From Halarcobacter sp. (GTDB lineage Bacteria; Campylobacterota; Campylobacteria; Campylobacterales; Arcobacteraceae), in NCBI GenBank assembly GCA_030145305.1, contig JAQYVX010000004.1, forward strand, positions 1-64,000: a DNA stretch of 64,000 nucleotides, read 5' to 3'. The notes beneath the pieces were generated by a model. That model was given only the letters and a program-made list of their open reading frames with translations. It was not told the origin of the DNA and did not search any database. The position numbers and the translations under genes are program-made. This document shows positions 36,117-45,629 of this stretch, piece after piece (within the stretch, counting starts at the first letter, position 1; every line of letters begins with the position of its first letter).

Positions 36117-36858
36117 GATAAATGAAATTTTTGGTCCAACTATTCAAGGAGAAGGAAAACTAATAGGTACTCCTTCAATTTTTATTAGATTAAGCAGATG
36201 TAATATGAGATGTAAGGGATTTAATGTTAATTACAAAACACCCAATGGTGAACTAAAAAAATCATGTGATACTTATTATGCCGTTGACTCTGCTTTCAAA
36301 AATGAATGGCAAAAATTAAATTCTAAAGAAATAATAAAAGTTGTTTCCAAATTAGAAGCAAATCCTAAAATTGATATAGTAATTACAGGAGGAGAACCTC
36401 TTCTATATTGGCAAAATGATGAATTTCAAAAACTTCTTAAATATTATGTGGAAAAAGAGCATCAAGTTACAATAGAAACCAATGCCTCTTTAGATATAGA
36501 TTTTACAGAAGATTATCAAAAAAAAGTACTTTTTTCTATGAGTGTTAAACTTTCTAATTCACTTGAAACAAAAAGAAAAAGAATAAATATAGATACCATC
36601 AAAAAAGTTTTTTCAGAAACTTCTAATTCTTATTTAAAATTTGTTGTTAATAAAAGTTCAATTGATGAAATAGAGAAAGAGATATTAGATATTTTAAAAA
36701 ATATTGAAAATTATGAAGTATATTTAATGCCTTTAGGTAGTACAGTTGATGAAATCAATGATAATTCAAAAGCCGTAATAAACATGGCTATAAAAAATGG
36801 CTTTAAATATAGCGATAGACTTCATATTAGAATTTGGGATAACAAAAGAGGCGTTTAG
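36109..36858 (+). CDS. queE: 7-carboxy-7-deazaguanine synthase (radical SAM), unusual Cys spacing
   Basis: A 249-residue radical SAM enzyme forming the 7-deazapurine ring. The N-terminus EIFGPTIQGEGKLIGTPSIF and ITGGEPLLYWQ are typical of QueE. Instead of the common CX3CX2C or the known CX14CX2C, the candidate Fe-S cysteines are Cys31, Cys35 and Cys53 (CX3CX17C), with an insert rich in Asn/Lys between them and the conserved CDT at 53-55. All three ligands needed for a 4Fe-4S cluster are therefore present but spaced differently. Last gene of the moeA-queCDE group. Confidence 0.9.
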   Translation: MLEINEIFGPTIQGEGKLIGTPSIFIRLSRCNMRCKGFNVNYKTPNGELKKSCDTYYAVDSAFKNEWQKLNSKEIIKVVSKLEANPKIDIVITGGEPLLYWQNDEFQKLLKYYVEKEHQVTIETNASLDIDFTEDYQKKVLFSMSVKLSNSLETKRKRINIDTIKKVFSETSNSYLKFVVNKSSIDEIEKEILDILKNIENYEVYLMPLGSTVDEINDNSKAVINMAIKNGFKYSDRLHIRIWDNKRGV

Positions 36859-36912
36859 CTATACTATTGTTTTAAAAAATAAATAAAGACAGAATTGATT
36901 AAAAGGAGATAT

Positions 36913-37656
36913 ATGAAATTTACTGGATCTAATGTATTAATTACAGGTGCAAGTAGAGGAATAGGAGCCCAAATTGCAAGAACACTAGCAAGTTTTGGTT
37001 TAAAAGTATGGATTAACTATAGAAGTGGAGCAGATGCTGCTGAAGCTTTAAAAGAAGAAATCGAAGCTGCTGGCGGAAAAGCTGCTATTGTAAAAGCTGA
37101 TGTTACTAAAGAAGATGAATTTAACGCAGCTATTAAAACTATAATTGATGCTGATGGAACACTTTCATATTTAGTTAATAATGCAGGAATCACTAGAGAT
37201 AAACTAGCTTTAAGAATGTCAGTTGAAGATTTCAACGATGTAATTACAGCAAACTTAACATCTGCATTTATTGGGTGTAAAGCAGCTTTAAAAGCAATGG
37301 GTAAAAAAAGATTTGGTTCAATTGTAAATATTTCTTCTATTGTCGGAGAAATGGGAAATCCAGGGCAAACTAATTATTCAGCTTCAAAAGGTGGACTAAA
37401 TGCAATGACAAAATCATTTGCAAAAGAGGCAGCTGTTAGAGGAATTAGATATAATGCTGTAACACCTGGATTTATTCAAACTGATATGACTGATGAATTA
37501 AAAGATGAAGTTAAAGCTGAATATGAAAAGAATATTCCTTTAAATAGATTTGGTCAACCAAAAGAAATTGCAGATGCAGTTGCTTTTTTATTAAGTGACC
37601 ATTCATCTTATATTACGGGCGAAATATTAAAAGTAAATGGTGGTTTATACGTTTAA
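36913..37656 (+). CDS. fabG: 3-oxoacyl-ACP reductase
   Basis: NADPH-dependent reduction of beta-ketoacyl-ACP in fatty-acid elongation. It has 247 residues. Cofactor loop LITGASRGIGAQ (about 9-20), NNAG, and the catalytic Ser-Tyr-Lys set in VNISSIVGEMGNPGQTNYSASKGG. I use ATG 36913, preceded by AAAAGGAGAT, rather than the longer open frame from 36895. First of a fabG-acpP-fabF-accA cluster, each member with its own terminator or promoter signals. Confidence 0.96.
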   Translation: MKFTGSNVLITGASRGIGAQIARTLASFGLKVWINYRSGADAAEALKEEIEAAGGKAAIVKADVTKEDEFNAAIKTIIDADGTLSYLVNNAGITRDKLALRMSVEDFNDVITANLTSAFIGCKAALKAMGKKRFGSIVNISSIVGEMGNPGQTNYSASKGGLNAMTKSFAKEAAVRGIRYNAVTPGFIQTDMTDELKDEVKAEYEKNIPLNRFGQPKEIADAVAFLLSDHSSYITGEILKVNGGLYV

Positions 37657-37677
37657 AAAGATTAATTAAATCTTTTT
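37655..37677 (+). terminator. Terminator after fabG
   Basis: Stem AAAAAGATT/AATCTTTTT (37655-37663, 37669-37677) with a 5-base loop ending in the T-run; it overlaps the fabG stop codon. Confidence 0.7.
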
Positions 37678-37678
37678 G

Positions 37679-37687
37679 TGTTATAAT
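37679..37687 (+). promoter_or_regulatory. Extended -10 promoter before acpP
   Basis: TGTTATAAT, a perfect extended -10, immediately after the fabG terminator and 31 bases before the acpP start. acpP is normally a very highly expressed gene. Confidence 0.6.
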
Positions 37688-37717
37688 TTGACGATAATTT
37701 TATAAAAGGAAATGAGT

Positions 37718-37948
37718 ATGGCATTATTAGATGATGTAAAAGAAGTAGTAGTTGAGCAATTAGATTGTGATGCAGCTGAAGTTAAAGAAGAGTCTAAGTT
37801 TATTGAGGATTTAGGTGCTGATTCTTTAGACGTTGTTGAGTTAGTTATGGCGTTAGAAGAAAAATTTGATATCGAGATTCCTGACGAAGATGCAGAAGGT
37901 ATCTTAACTGTTGCTGACGCTATGAAATACATCGAAGATAACGCGTAA
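37718..37948 (+). CDS. acpP: Acyl carrier protein
   Basis: A 76-residue acidic carrier for growing fatty acids. Phosphopantetheine is attached to Ser36 in [14 protein letters not shown] choose ATG 37718 ([11 protein letters not shown]) because AAAAGGA is spaced correctly for it; the ATG six bases earlier would sit too close to the ribosome site. A perfect terminator follows. Confidence 0.96.
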   Translation: MALLDDVKEVVVEQLDCDAAEVKEESKFIEDLGADSLDVVELVMALEEKFDIEIPDEDAEGILTVADAMKYIEDNA

Positions 37949-37969
37949 TTTACGCTTTATAATTGATAA

Positions 37970-37997
37970 AGCCAGTATTTTTATACTGGCTATTTTT
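37970..37997 (+). terminator. Terminator after acpP
   Basis: Perfect 9-bp stem AGCCAGTAT/ATACTGGCT (37970-37978, 37983-37991), loop TTTT, followed by ATTTTTCTTT. Confidence 0.9.
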
Positions 37998-38070
37998 CTT
38001 TCTAATTTTTTTAATTTAAAACATTTTAATTATTGAGTTTTTTTCTAAAAATTGAATTATTAAAATAATA

Positions 38071-38076
38071 TATAAT
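38071..38076 (+). promoter_or_regulatory. -10 element (TATAAT) close to fabF
   Basis: Perfect TATAAT 15 bases upstream of the fabF ATG. If used, the 5' leader would be very short (about 8 bases), so another promoter further upstream is possible. Confidence 0.4.
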
Positions 38077-38090
38077 GTGGAGCATTTTTG

Positions 38091-39350
38091 ATGAAAAGAA
38101 TTGTTATAACAGGTCTAGGAACAATTAATTCTGTTGGTAATAGTGTTGAAGAATCTTTTAACGCGGTAGTTGCAGGAAAGTGTGGAATTGATACAATTAC
38201 ACTTTTTGATATAACTGAATTTTCTGTAAAGATTGCAGGAGAAGTAAAAGATTTTGATCCTACAACAGTAATGGATAAAAAAGAAGTAAAAAAGGCTGAT
38301 AGATTTATACAATTAGGTATTAAAGCTGCAAATGAAGCAATGCAAGATTCAGGTCTTACAAATGCAGAAAATAAAAAAGTTGACGATTCAATTTCTGAAA
38401 GATTTGGATGTATATCTGCTTCTGGTATTGGTGGACTTGGTACAATTCAAAAAAACTCCGTAGTTTGTGATACAAGAGGTCCTAAAAAAATCTCACCATT
38501 TTTTATTCCTTCATCTTTAGTTAATATGTTAGGTGGATTTATTTCAATTGAACATAACTTAAAAGGTCCGTCATTATCTCACGTTACTGCATGTGCAGCA
38601 TCTACTCATGCATTAGCTGATGCTTGCAAAACAATTATGTTAGATGGAGCAGATAGAATTTTAGTTGTTGGAGCTGAAAGTGCTATTTGTGGTGCTGGAG
38701 TTGGTGGATTTGCTTCAATGAGAGCATTATCAACTAGAAATGATGATCCCAAAACAGCATCTAGACCTTTTGATAAAGATAGAGATGGTTTTGTAATGGG
38801 TGAAGGTGCTGGTGCACTAGTTGTTGAAGATTTAGAATCTGCACGTGCTAGAGGTGCTAAAATTTATTGTGAAATCATTGGATTTGGTGAAAGTGCTGAT
38901 GCAAACCATATTACAGCTCCTGTTATGACTGGGCCATTAAGAGCAATGAAAGCTGCTTTAGCAATGGCAGAAAGAACTCTGGGAGAAGCTCTTAAAATTG
39001 ATTATATCAATACTCATGGAACATCTACTCCTGTTGGAGATGTAAATGAATCAAAAGCAATTGTTGAGCTTTTCAATGGTCTTGAAAATTGTCCTCCTGT
39101 AACTTCTACTAAAGGTCAAATTGGTCATTGTTTAGGAGCAGCAGGAGCTATTGAAGCTATTTTTGCTATCAAATCATTAAATGAAGGTATTATACCTCCA
39201 ACAATTAATATTATAAACCAAGACCCTGAATGTGAACTTGATTATGTTCCTGGTACTGCAAGAGAAGCAGTACTTGAAACTGTTATGAGCAATAACTTTG
39301 GTTTTGGTGGAACTAATGGTTCTATAATTTTTAAAAAATTTAGAGATTAA
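38091..39350 (+). CDS. fabF: 3-oxoacyl-ACP synthase II
   Basis: Condensing enzyme of fatty-acid elongation with 419 residues. The catalytic cysteine is in HVTACAASTHAL; the two catalytic histidines are in INTHGTSTPVGD and KGQIGHCLGAAGAIEA; the C-terminal NNFGFGGTNGS is conserved. Start at ATG 38091 with GGAG 38079-38082. A short insertion after residue 100 (NKKVDDSISERFG) is modest. Confidence 0.96.
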   Translation: MKRIVITGLGTINSVGNSVEESFNAVVAGKCGIDTITLFDITEFSVKIAGEVKDFDPTTVMDKKEVKKADRFIQLGIKAANEAMQDSGLTNAENKKVDDSISERFGCISASGIGGLGTIQKNSVVCDTRGPKKISPFFIPSSLVNMLGGFISIEHNLKGPSLSHVTACAASTHALADACKTIMLDGADRILVVGAESAICGAGVGGFASMRALSTRNDDPKTASRPFDKDRDGFVMGEGAGALVVEDLESARARGAKIYCEIIGFGESADANHITAPVMTGPLRAMKAALAMAERTLGEALKIDYINTHGTSTPVGDVNESKAIVELFNGLENCPPVTSTKGQIGHCLGAAGAIEAIFAIKSLNEGIIPPTINIINQDPECELDYVPGTAREAVLETVMSNNFGFGGTNGSIIFKKFRD

Positions 39351-39383
39351 CAAAAAAAATAAAATAAAATAAATTAATTTATA

Positions 39384-39411
39384 AAAAAGAGTCTAAACTC
39401 TTTTTTTTTAT
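39384..39411 (+). terminator. Terminator between fabF and accA
   Basis: GAGT-CTAA-ACTC core extended by flanking A/T runs to roughly a 10-bp stem, followed by a run of T residues, only 13 bases before the accA start. accA therefore needs read-through or a promoter inside the hairpin region. Confidence 0.75.
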
Positions 39412-39423
39412 AAAAGGAATAAT

Positions 39424-40368
39424 TTGGCAACTTATTTAGATTTTGAAGACAAAATTAAAAAATTAGAAGAAGATATCACAGTTGCAAAAACAAAAAATGA
39501 CGAACATGCGGTTGAAATATTAGAGAAAAAACTAGAAAAAGAAGTTGAAAAAACTTTTAAAAACTTAAGTGATTATCAAAAACTACAACTTGCACGTCAT
39601 CCTGATCGTCCATATGCAATGGATTATATTAGGGGTTTAATGACTGATGCTTATGAAATTCATGGAGATAGACATTTTAATGATGATCAAGCAATAGTAT
39701 GCTTCTTAGGATATATTGGATCTGAAAAAGTAATGGTAATTGGTGAACAAAAAGGACGAGGTACAAAAGGTAAACTAAAAAGAAACTTTGGTATGCCATC
39801 TCCTGAAGGATATAGAAAAGCTTTAAGAGCAGCACAAATGGCTGAAAAGTTTAATATTCCTATACTTATGCTAGTTGATACTCCAGGTGCATATCCTGGT
39901 CTTGGAGCTGAAGAGAGAAATCAATCTGAAGCTATTGCAAAAAATTTATATGAATTCTCAAACCTAACTACTCCAACTGTTTCAGTTGTAATTGGAGAAG
40001 GTGGTTCAGGTGGAGCACTAGCTATTTCTGTTGCAAATAAACTTGCAATGATGAGATATTCAGTTTATGCTGTAATCTCACCAGAAGGTTGTTCTGCAAT
40101 TTTATGGAATGATTCTACAAAAGTTGAAACTGCTGCGAATGCTTTAAAAATAACAGCTGATGCGTTAAAAAGTTTAGAATTAATTGATGATATTGTAAAT
40201 GAACCATTAATTGGTGCTCATAGACAAAAAGATGAAGCAATTAAAGCCTTAGGTGATTATTTCTTAGCTTCTCTTGAAGAGTTGAAACAATTAACTCCAG
40301 CACAAAGATATCAAATGAAATACGAAAAACTAATGGGTTTAGGAAGATTTCAAGAAGATAGTAAATAA
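39424..40368 (+). CDS. accA: Acetyl-CoA carboxylase carboxyltransferase subunit alpha
   Basis: Forms malonyl-CoA with the AccD partner, committing carbon to fatty-acid synthesis. It has 314 residues. [15 protein letters not shown] at the N-terminus, [35 protein letters not shown] and [11 protein letters not shown] are all signature segments. The start is TTG 39424, preceded by TAAAAGGAA. accD is not in the window. Confidence 0.96.
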   Translation: MATYLDFEDKIKKLEEDITVAKTKNDEHAVEILEKKLEKEVEKTFKNLSDYQKLQLARHPDRPYAMDYIRGLMTDAYEIHGDRHFNDDQAIVCFLGYIGSEKVMVIGEQKGRGTKGKLKRNFGMPSPEGYRKALRAAQMAEKFNIPILMLVDTPGAYPGLGAEERNQSEAIAKNLYEFSNLTTPTVSVVIGEGGSGGALAISVANKLAMMRYSVYAVISPEGCSAILWNDSTKVETAANALKITADALKSLELIDDIVNEPLIGAHRQKDEAIKALGDYFLASLEELKQLTPAQRYQMKYEKLMGLGRFQEDSK

Positions 40369-40396
40369 AAGTTTGTAGTTTAAACTACAAACTTTT
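40367..40396. terminator. Bidirectional terminator, accA / HIT gene
   Basis: A perfect 30-base palindrome (15-bp arms 40367-40381 and 40382-40396), overlapping the accA stop and lying just before the end of the convergent HIT gene. Confidence 0.85.
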
Positions 40397-40411
40397 ATTT
40401 ATTTAAACTCT

Positions 40412-40741
40412 TTATCTAACTAATTTACCAACAGGTTCTCCACCCATTAAATGAAAATGTAAATGTCTTACTTCTTGACCACCGTCATCCCCAATATTTG
40501 TAATTAATCTATAACCACTTTTTTTAACTTCTAATTTTGAAGCAACTTTTTGAATAAATTCAGTCATTCCTGCCATAATTTTTGGAGGAATTACATCAAA
40601 TGAGTCATAATGCTCTTTTGGAATAATTAAAGCATGAATTTTTCTAGCTGGATTGATATCATAAAAAGCTAAAAAGTTTTCATCTTCTAAAATAGTTTTA
40701 TTTGGAATCTCTGCATTAACAATTTTACAAAATATACACAT
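40412..40741 (-). CDS. HIT family protein
   Basis: A 109-residue histidine-triad nucleotide-binding protein, HinT-like. CIFCKIVNAEIPNKTILED at the N-terminus and the catalytic HLHFHLMGG at about 94-102 are clear. Such proteins hydrolyse purine nucleoside phosphoramidates and can clear aminoacyl-adenylates, which fits its conserved position divergent from pheS. Single gene. Confidence 0.93.
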   Translation of the reverse strand: MCIFCKIVNAEIPNKTILEDENFLAFYDINPARKIHALIIPKEHYDSFDVIPPKIMAGMTEFIQKVASKLEVKKSGYRLITNIGDDGGQEVRHLHFHLMGGEPVGKLVR

Positions 40742-40800
40742 GGAAGTACCTTTATATTATAGTAAAAAATATTATAACCAAACTCTAATAAAATTTTATG

Positions 40801-40806
40801 TATAAT
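40801..40806 (+). promoter_or_regulatory. -10 element (TATAAT) before pheS
   Basis: Perfect TATAAT 41 bases before the GTG start of pheS. Confidence 0.5.
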
Positions 40807-40846
40807 CCCCGACAATATAGAAAACAACACACTAGGAGAAACAAAA

Positions 40847-41839
40847 GTGATAGAATGGCTTGATAAAATAAACAGTGCTGATTCACTTGAAGTATTAGAA
40901 GATCTTAGGATTGAAACTTTAGGTAAAAAAGGTATCATAACTGCACAATTTGCAAAAATGAAAGATATCCCCGGACCTGAGAAAAAAGAATTCGCAGCTA
41001 ACTTAAATAAACAAAAAGCAGAGATTACTGAAGCTTTAGAAAAGAAGAAAGTAGTATTAGAAAAAGAAGCATTAGAAGCTAAACTTAAAATAGAAAAAAT
41101 TGATGTGACAAGATTTAACAATGAACAAACCTGTGGTGCAGTTCATCCTGTAAATCTTACAATGGACAGAATAATTACATATTTTCAAAACTTGAATTTT
41201 GCAGTTGAAGAAGGTCCACTAGTTGAAGATGATTTCCATAATTTCGAAGCTTTAAATCTTCCTAAGTATCATCCAGCAAGAGATATGCAAGATACTTTTT
41301 ACAATAAAGATTATACTCTTTTAAGAACTCACACTTCACCTGTTCAAATAAGAACAATGTTAGAACAAAAAACTCCAATAAGAATGATAGCACCTGGAAC
41401 AGTTTTTAGAAGAGATTTTGATATTACTCACACTCCAATGTTTCATCAAATTGAAGCATTAGTTGTAGATGATGAAGATAAAATCTCTTTTGCAAATTTA
41501 AAACATGTTTTAGTTGAATTTTTACATCATATGTTTGGAGATGTAGAAGTTAGATTTAGACCTTCATTTTTCCCTTTCACAGAACCTTCAGCTGAAGTTG
41601 ATATTTCATGTGTATTTTGTAAAGGTGATGGATGTAGAGTTTGTTCACATACAGGTTGGCTTGAAGTGCTAGGTTGTGGAGTTGTAGACCAAAATGTATT
41701 TAAAGCAGTTGGTTATGAAAATAAGTCAGGATATGCTTTTGGATTAGGTGTTGAGAGATTCGCAATGTTAATACATAATATTGGAGATTTAAGATCACTA
41801 TTTGAAAGTGATTTAAAATTGTTAGGACAGTTTAGATGA
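40847..41839 (+). CDS. pheS: Phenylalanyl-tRNA synthetase alpha subunit
   Basis: Catalytic subunit of the (alpha-beta)2 enzyme charging tRNA-Phe. It has 330 residues. N-terminal coiled coil (about 1-85), then the class II core with [21 protein letters not shown], motif 2 around [23 protein letters not shown], and motif 3 in [14 protein letters not shown]. The start is GTG 40847 with AGGAGA upstream. It overlaps pheT by 4 bases. Confidence 0.97.
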   Translation: MIEWLDKINSADSLEVLEDLRIETLGKKGIITAQFAKMKDIPGPEKKEFAANLNKQKAEITEALEKKKVVLEKEALEAKLKIEKIDVTRFNNEQTCGAVHPVNLTMDRIITYFQNLNFAVEEGPLVEDDFHNFEALNLPKYHPARDMQDTFYNKDYTLLRTHTSPVQIRTMLEQKTPIRMIAPGTVFRRDFDITHTPMFHQIEALVVDDEDKISFANLKHVLVEFLHHMFGDVEVRFRPSFFPFTEPSAEVDISCVFCKGDGCRVCSHTGWLEVLGCGVVDQNVFKAVGYENKSGYAFGLGVERFAMLIHNIGDLRSLFESDLKLLGQFR

Positions 41840-44160
41840 TAGTTACAAGATCGTGGTTACAAGAATATATTGATATATCAAATATCTCTACAGAAGATAT
41901 TTGTAAAACCTTAAATTCTATTGGATTAGAAGTTGATAGTTTAGAAGAACAAAGAATTGTTTCTGGCGTTGTAGTTGGAAAAGTCTTAGAAAAAGAAAAA
42001 CATCCTGATGCTGATAAGCTAAATGTATGTCAAGTTGATATTGGAAACGAAACTGTACAAATTGTTTGTGGTGCAAAAAATGTAGCAAAAGGACAATACG
42101 TACCAGTGGCTACTGTTGGCTGTAAACTAAGTGAAGATTTTGTAATCAAAAAAGCTAAACTTAGAGGATTAGAGTCAAATGGAATGATTTGTTCATCAAC
42201 TGAAATTGGTCTTTCAAAATTAAATGATGGAATTTTAGAACTAGATGAATCTATTGGCAAACTTGAAATTGGAAAAGAACTATCAACATATCCTTTATTA
42301 AATGATGATATTATTGATATTGAATTAACAGCAAATAGAGGAGATTGTATAAGTATAAATGGAATAGCTAGAGAATTATCTGCTTATTATACAATCCCTT
42401 TTATAGAACAAGAAAATTCAATTGTTTACAATGAAGTAGGAATTGGACAAGTTTTAGAAGTAAAAAGTTCTAACGATATTGAAAGTAAATATATCTATAC
42501 AATTATCAATACAAAAGATTTTAATCTTTCAATATTAAGTAAATTAAGAATTGCAATAATTGATAAACTTAAAAGTAATGATTTACAAAATGCTTTAACT
42601 TACGCTACACATTCTTCAGGAGTAATTTTAAATGCTTATGCAAAAAAAGATTTAAAAACTCTTAATAAATTAAGCACAATTAATATTAAAAAAGATTCTC
42701 AAGGTTTTGACGTAGTAATTGGAAATGAAGAATTAAGTACTATAGGTATCGAACAAAAAGATATAAATGAAGATTTAAATAGTGAATATTTAGTTGAAGC
42801 TTCATATACAAATCCTGAAATTTTGTCAAAAAAAGTTTTTGAAACAAAAAGAAAAACTGCTGATGTATATTACAAATCTTCAAGAGGAAGTGAGCCACAT
42901 CTTGAAAAAGGAATTAAATGTTTTTGTACTTTAGTTTCAAAATTTGGAGCTACTGTTTGCAATGGAAAAGAATCATATATAGACCATGAAGAAAAAATCA
43001 ATTTAGATGTAAGTGTTAATAAAATTAATTCTATTATAGGTCAAGAAATTGAGAAAACTAAAATTGAAAAAATTCTTAGATCACTTGGCTTTAAAGTAAA
43101 AGACTCTACAAATGGTGTTTTATCTATTCAAATTCCATTATATAGACATGATATTAAGAATATTGCAGATATTACTGAAGAGATTGTAAGAATAGTTGGA
43201 ATTGATAATATTAAAGCTAAACCACTTGCAATTGATGAAGTTAACAGATTAAATAAAACTTCTGATAATTTAGTTAAAAAAAATAAATTAAGAGCAAAAG
43301 CTATTGAAAATGGTTTTTTTGAAACCTTAACTTATGTGTTCTCTTCAAGAGATAATTTAACTAAATATAATCTTCCAACAGTAAAAGAAAACCTTGATCT
43401 TTTAAATCCAATTGTAAAAGAATTAGATACTTTTAGAACAACAATTTCTTTAAACCTAATAGAAGCTTGTTCAAATAATATTAAGCTTGGATTTAAATCA
43501 ACTGCGTTTTTTGAAATAGGAAAAATATTTGATATAAATAGAAAAGAAAGCACTGTAATTTCATTTGTTTTCTCAGGTCAAAAAGAGATTGAATCAGTAG
43601 AAAATTCTGGAAAACCTGAAAATATTGATTTTTTTGCATTTGCAAAAAAAGTTTTAAATACAGTTGGAAAATTTGACTTAGAACCAATGAATAAAATCTC
43701 AAACGATTTAATTCACCCGTATCAAAATGCAAATATAATTGTAGATAATGAAATAGTTGGATTTATTTCTAAACTTCACCCAAGTGTAGCCTCAGAACAT
43801 GATTTAAGTGATACTTTTATAGCAGAAATTAATTTTGACAAAATTAAAAATGATTTAGTTAAAACTAGTTCATATTCTAAATTTCAATCTTCAAAAAAAG
43901 ATTTAAGTATTATAACTCCAAAATCAATGGAATATAGAGATATTAAAAATGTTATAAATTCAATAAATGATGAAAATATTAAACAATTCAATTTAATTGA
44001 TATTTACAGTGATGAAAAATTAGGTGAAAATGAAAGTTTAACTATTAGATTTGTCTTACAAAATAATTCTAAAACATTAGAAGAAGAAGATATTACATCA
44101 AGTATGAATAAGATTCTTGACTCGTTAAAAGAAAAACTAGGTATTGGACTTAGAGACTAG
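41836..44160 (+). CDS. pheT: Phenylalanyl-tRNA synthetase beta subunit
   Basis: A 774-residue tRNA-recognition and editing subunit. N-terminal tRNA-binding (OB) domain at about 40-150 ([25 protein letters not shown], then [19 protein letters not shown]); B3/B4 editing region at about 205-390; B5 domain near 390-480; C-terminal anticodon-binding (FDX-ACB) domain in the last 95 residues. Slightly shorter than the 795 of E. coli. Coupled to pheS; followed by two strong hairpins before aroA. Confidence 0.96.
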   Translation: MIVTRSWLQEYIDISNISTEDICKTLNSIGLEVDSLEEQRIVSGVVVGKVLEKEKHPDADKLNVCQVDIGNETVQIVCGAKNVAKGQYVPVATVGCKLSEDFVIKKAKLRGLESNGMICSSTEIGLSKLNDGILELDESIGKLEIGKELSTYPLLNDDIIDIELTANRGDCISINGIARELSAYYTIPFIEQENSIVYNEVGIGQVLEVKSSNDIESKYIYTIINTKDFNLSILSKLRIAIIDKLKSNDLQNALTYATHSSGVILNAYAKKDLKTLNKLSTINIKKDSQGFDVVIGNEELSTIGIEQKDINEDLNSEYLVEASYTNPEILSKKVFETKRKTADVYYKSSRGSEPHLEKGIKCFCTLVSKFGATVCNGKESYIDHEEKINLDVSVNKINSIIGQEIEKTKIEKILRSLGFKVKDSTNGVLSIQIPLYRHDIKNIADITEEIVRIVGIDNIKAKPLAIDEVNRLNKTSDNLVKKNKLRAKAIENGFFETLTYVFSSRDNLTKYNLPTVKENLDLLNPIVKELDTFRTTISLNLIEACSNNIKLGFKSTAFFEIGKIFDINRKESTVISFVFSGQKEIESVENSGKPENIDFFAFAKKVLNTVGKFDLEPMNKISNDLIHPYQNANIIVDNEIVGFISKLHPSVASEHDLSDTFIAEINFDKIKNDLVKTSSYSKFQSSKKDLSIITPKSMEYRDIKNVINSINDENIKQFNLIDIYSDEKLGENESLTIRFVLQNNSKTLEEEDITSSMNKILDSLKEKLGIGLRD

Positions 44161-44161
44161 T

Positions 44162-44230
44162 ATGAAGAAGAATAACTCCTTCCTCTCTTTGGGACTTCTC
44201 AAAGAGAGAACAAGGATAAGGTTTCTTTAA
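44162..44230 (+). CDS. Possible 22-codon ORF over the pheT-aroA hairpins
   Basis: An ATG one base after the pheT stop opens 22 codons (begins MKKNNSFLSLGLLK, ends at TAA 44228-44230) that run through the first hairpin and end inside the left arm of the second. It has two Phe codons only and no clear ribosome site of its own, although it could be reached by termination-reinitiation from pheT. It may be a leader peptide or nothing; evidence is weak. Confidence 0.2.
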   Translation: MKKNNSFLSLGLLKERTRIRFL

Positions 44231-44255
44231 AAATAGCTTGCCATTTTTAAAGAAA
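44183..44255 (+). repeat. Two perfect hairpins between pheT and aroA
   Basis: Hairpin 1: 9-bp stem CTCTCTTTG/CAAAGAGAG (44183-44191, 44200-44208), 8-base loop. Hairpin 2: 13-bp stem TTTCTTTAAAAAT/ATTTTTAAAGAAA (44222-44234, 44243-44255), 8-base loop. Neither is followed by a clean T-tract on the plus strand, so they are not standard terminators. They could be mRNA processing or stability elements, an attenuator, or a copy of an intergenic repeat. Confidence 0.6.
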
Positions 44256-44303
44256 GAATAATTATATGATCCCTGAAAAATGGGACATTTTTTAGGAGAA
44301 GAA

Positions 44304-45584
44304 ATGGAAAACTTTAAAATAAAAAGACTAGACAAGGCCTTTGATATTGAGATAGACTCAATTGCCAGCGATAAATCCATATCTCATAGATGTGCAATGT
44401 TTTCCATCTTTTCAAACCAAACTTCTTATATCAAAAACTTCTTAACAGCAGAAGACACTTTAAACTCATTAAGTATAGTTGAACAACTTGGAGCAAAAGT
44501 AAAAAGAAATGGCTCAAGCGTTGAAATCACTCCAATAGATAACTTAAGTGAACCAGCAGACATCTTAGATTGCGGAAATGCAGGAACAGGGATGAGACTC
44601 TTTTGTGGCCTGCTAGCTTCTGTTGATGGCGCATTTACTCTAACAGGAGACAAATACTTAAAAGAGCGGCCAATGAAAAGGGTTGCTGATCCTTTAAGAA
44701 GTATTGGTGCTAAAATAGATGGAAGAGAGAATGGAAATAAAGCTCCTCTTTTTATTAGAGGTGTTAAAAATCTTAAGCCATTTACTTATCATTCTCCTGT
44801 TGATTCAGCCCAAGTAAAATCAGCTATGATTTTAGCTGCTTTAAGAGGAACTGGAGTTTCTAAATATAAAGAGAACGAACTTACTCGTGATCATACAGAA
44901 AGAATGTTAAAAGGTATGGGTGCTGATATTGAAACTGATAAGGAAGGATTTATAAATATTCATCCTTTAAAAGGGCATTTAAAACCTCTTAATATTACGG
45001 TTCCAACTGATCCTTCTTCTGCTTTCTTTTTTGCCATTGCTGCTGCTATTACTCCAAATTCAAGAGTTTTAATAAAGAATGTTACTCTAAACCCTACAAG
45101 AATTGGAGCTTATGAGGTTCTAAAAAGAATGGGTGTAGAAGTGAATTTTATTGAAAAAGAAAATATTTATGAGCCTATAGGTGATATTGAAGTTAAGCAC
45201 AAAGAGTTAAATGCTGTAGTAGTAGAAGAACATATCTCATGGTTAATTGATGAACTTCCTGCACTTTCAATAGCAATGTCACTAGCATCTGGGAAATCTT
45301 TAGTTAAAAATGCCAAAGAGTTAAGAGTAAAAGAGAGTGATAGAATCAAAGCTGTAGTTTCAAACTTAAAAAAATGTGGTGTTAAATATACAGAATTTGA
45401 AGATGGTTATGAAATTGTAGGGGGAACACTAAATAAAGCAATAATAAATTCTCATGGTGATCATAGAATTGCAATGAGTTTTTCAATTGCTGGACTATTC
45501 TGTGATATGGATATTGAAGATACAGACTGTATATTAACTTCTTTCCCCAATTTTAAAGAAATTCTAGATTCTCTTAGAAATTAG
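44304..45584 (+). CDS. aroA: 3-phosphoshikimate 1-carboxyvinyltransferase
   Basis: EPSP synthase of the shikimate pathway (aromatic amino acids, folate, quinones). It has 426 residues from ATG 44304, chosen for the AGGAGAAG site just upstream over the longer frame from 44280. [13 protein letters not shown] near the N-terminus, [17 protein letters not shown] (phosphoenolpyruvate binding), [12 protein letters not shown] and RVKESDRI are the signature motifs. First gene of the aroA-ispH-rpsA-serA order shared with Campylobacter. Confidence 0.96.
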   Translation: MENFKIKRLDKAFDIEIDSIASDKSISHRCAMFSIFSNQTSYIKNFLTAEDTLNSLSIVEQLGAKVKRNGSSVEITPIDNLSEPADILDCGNAGTGMRLFCGLLASVDGAFTLTGDKYLKERPMKRVADPLRSIGAKIDGRENGNKAPLFIRGVKNLKPFTYHSPVDSAQVKSAMILAALRGTGVSKYKENELTRDHTERMLKGMGADIETDKEGFINIHPLKGHLKPLNITVPTDPSSAFFFAIAAAITPNSRVLIKNVTLNPTRIGAYEVLKRMGVEVNFIEKENIYEPIGDIEVKHKELNAVVVEEHISWLIDELPALSIAMSLASGKSLVKNAKELRVKESDRIKAVVSNLKKCGVKYTEFEDGYEIVGGTLNKAIINSHGDHRIAMSFSIAGLFCDMDIEDTDCILTSFPNFKEILDSLRN

Positions 45585-45629
45585 AAAATTAGAAGATAAA
45601 GATTAAAGAGTTAAAAAAGGATTTTAAGT

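Noticed and set aside
40687-41121. 144-residue minus-strand open frame over the start of pheS
   Set aside because: Antisense shadow of pheS with Ser/Phe-rich composition; it also overlaps the HIT gene start and the pheS promoter.
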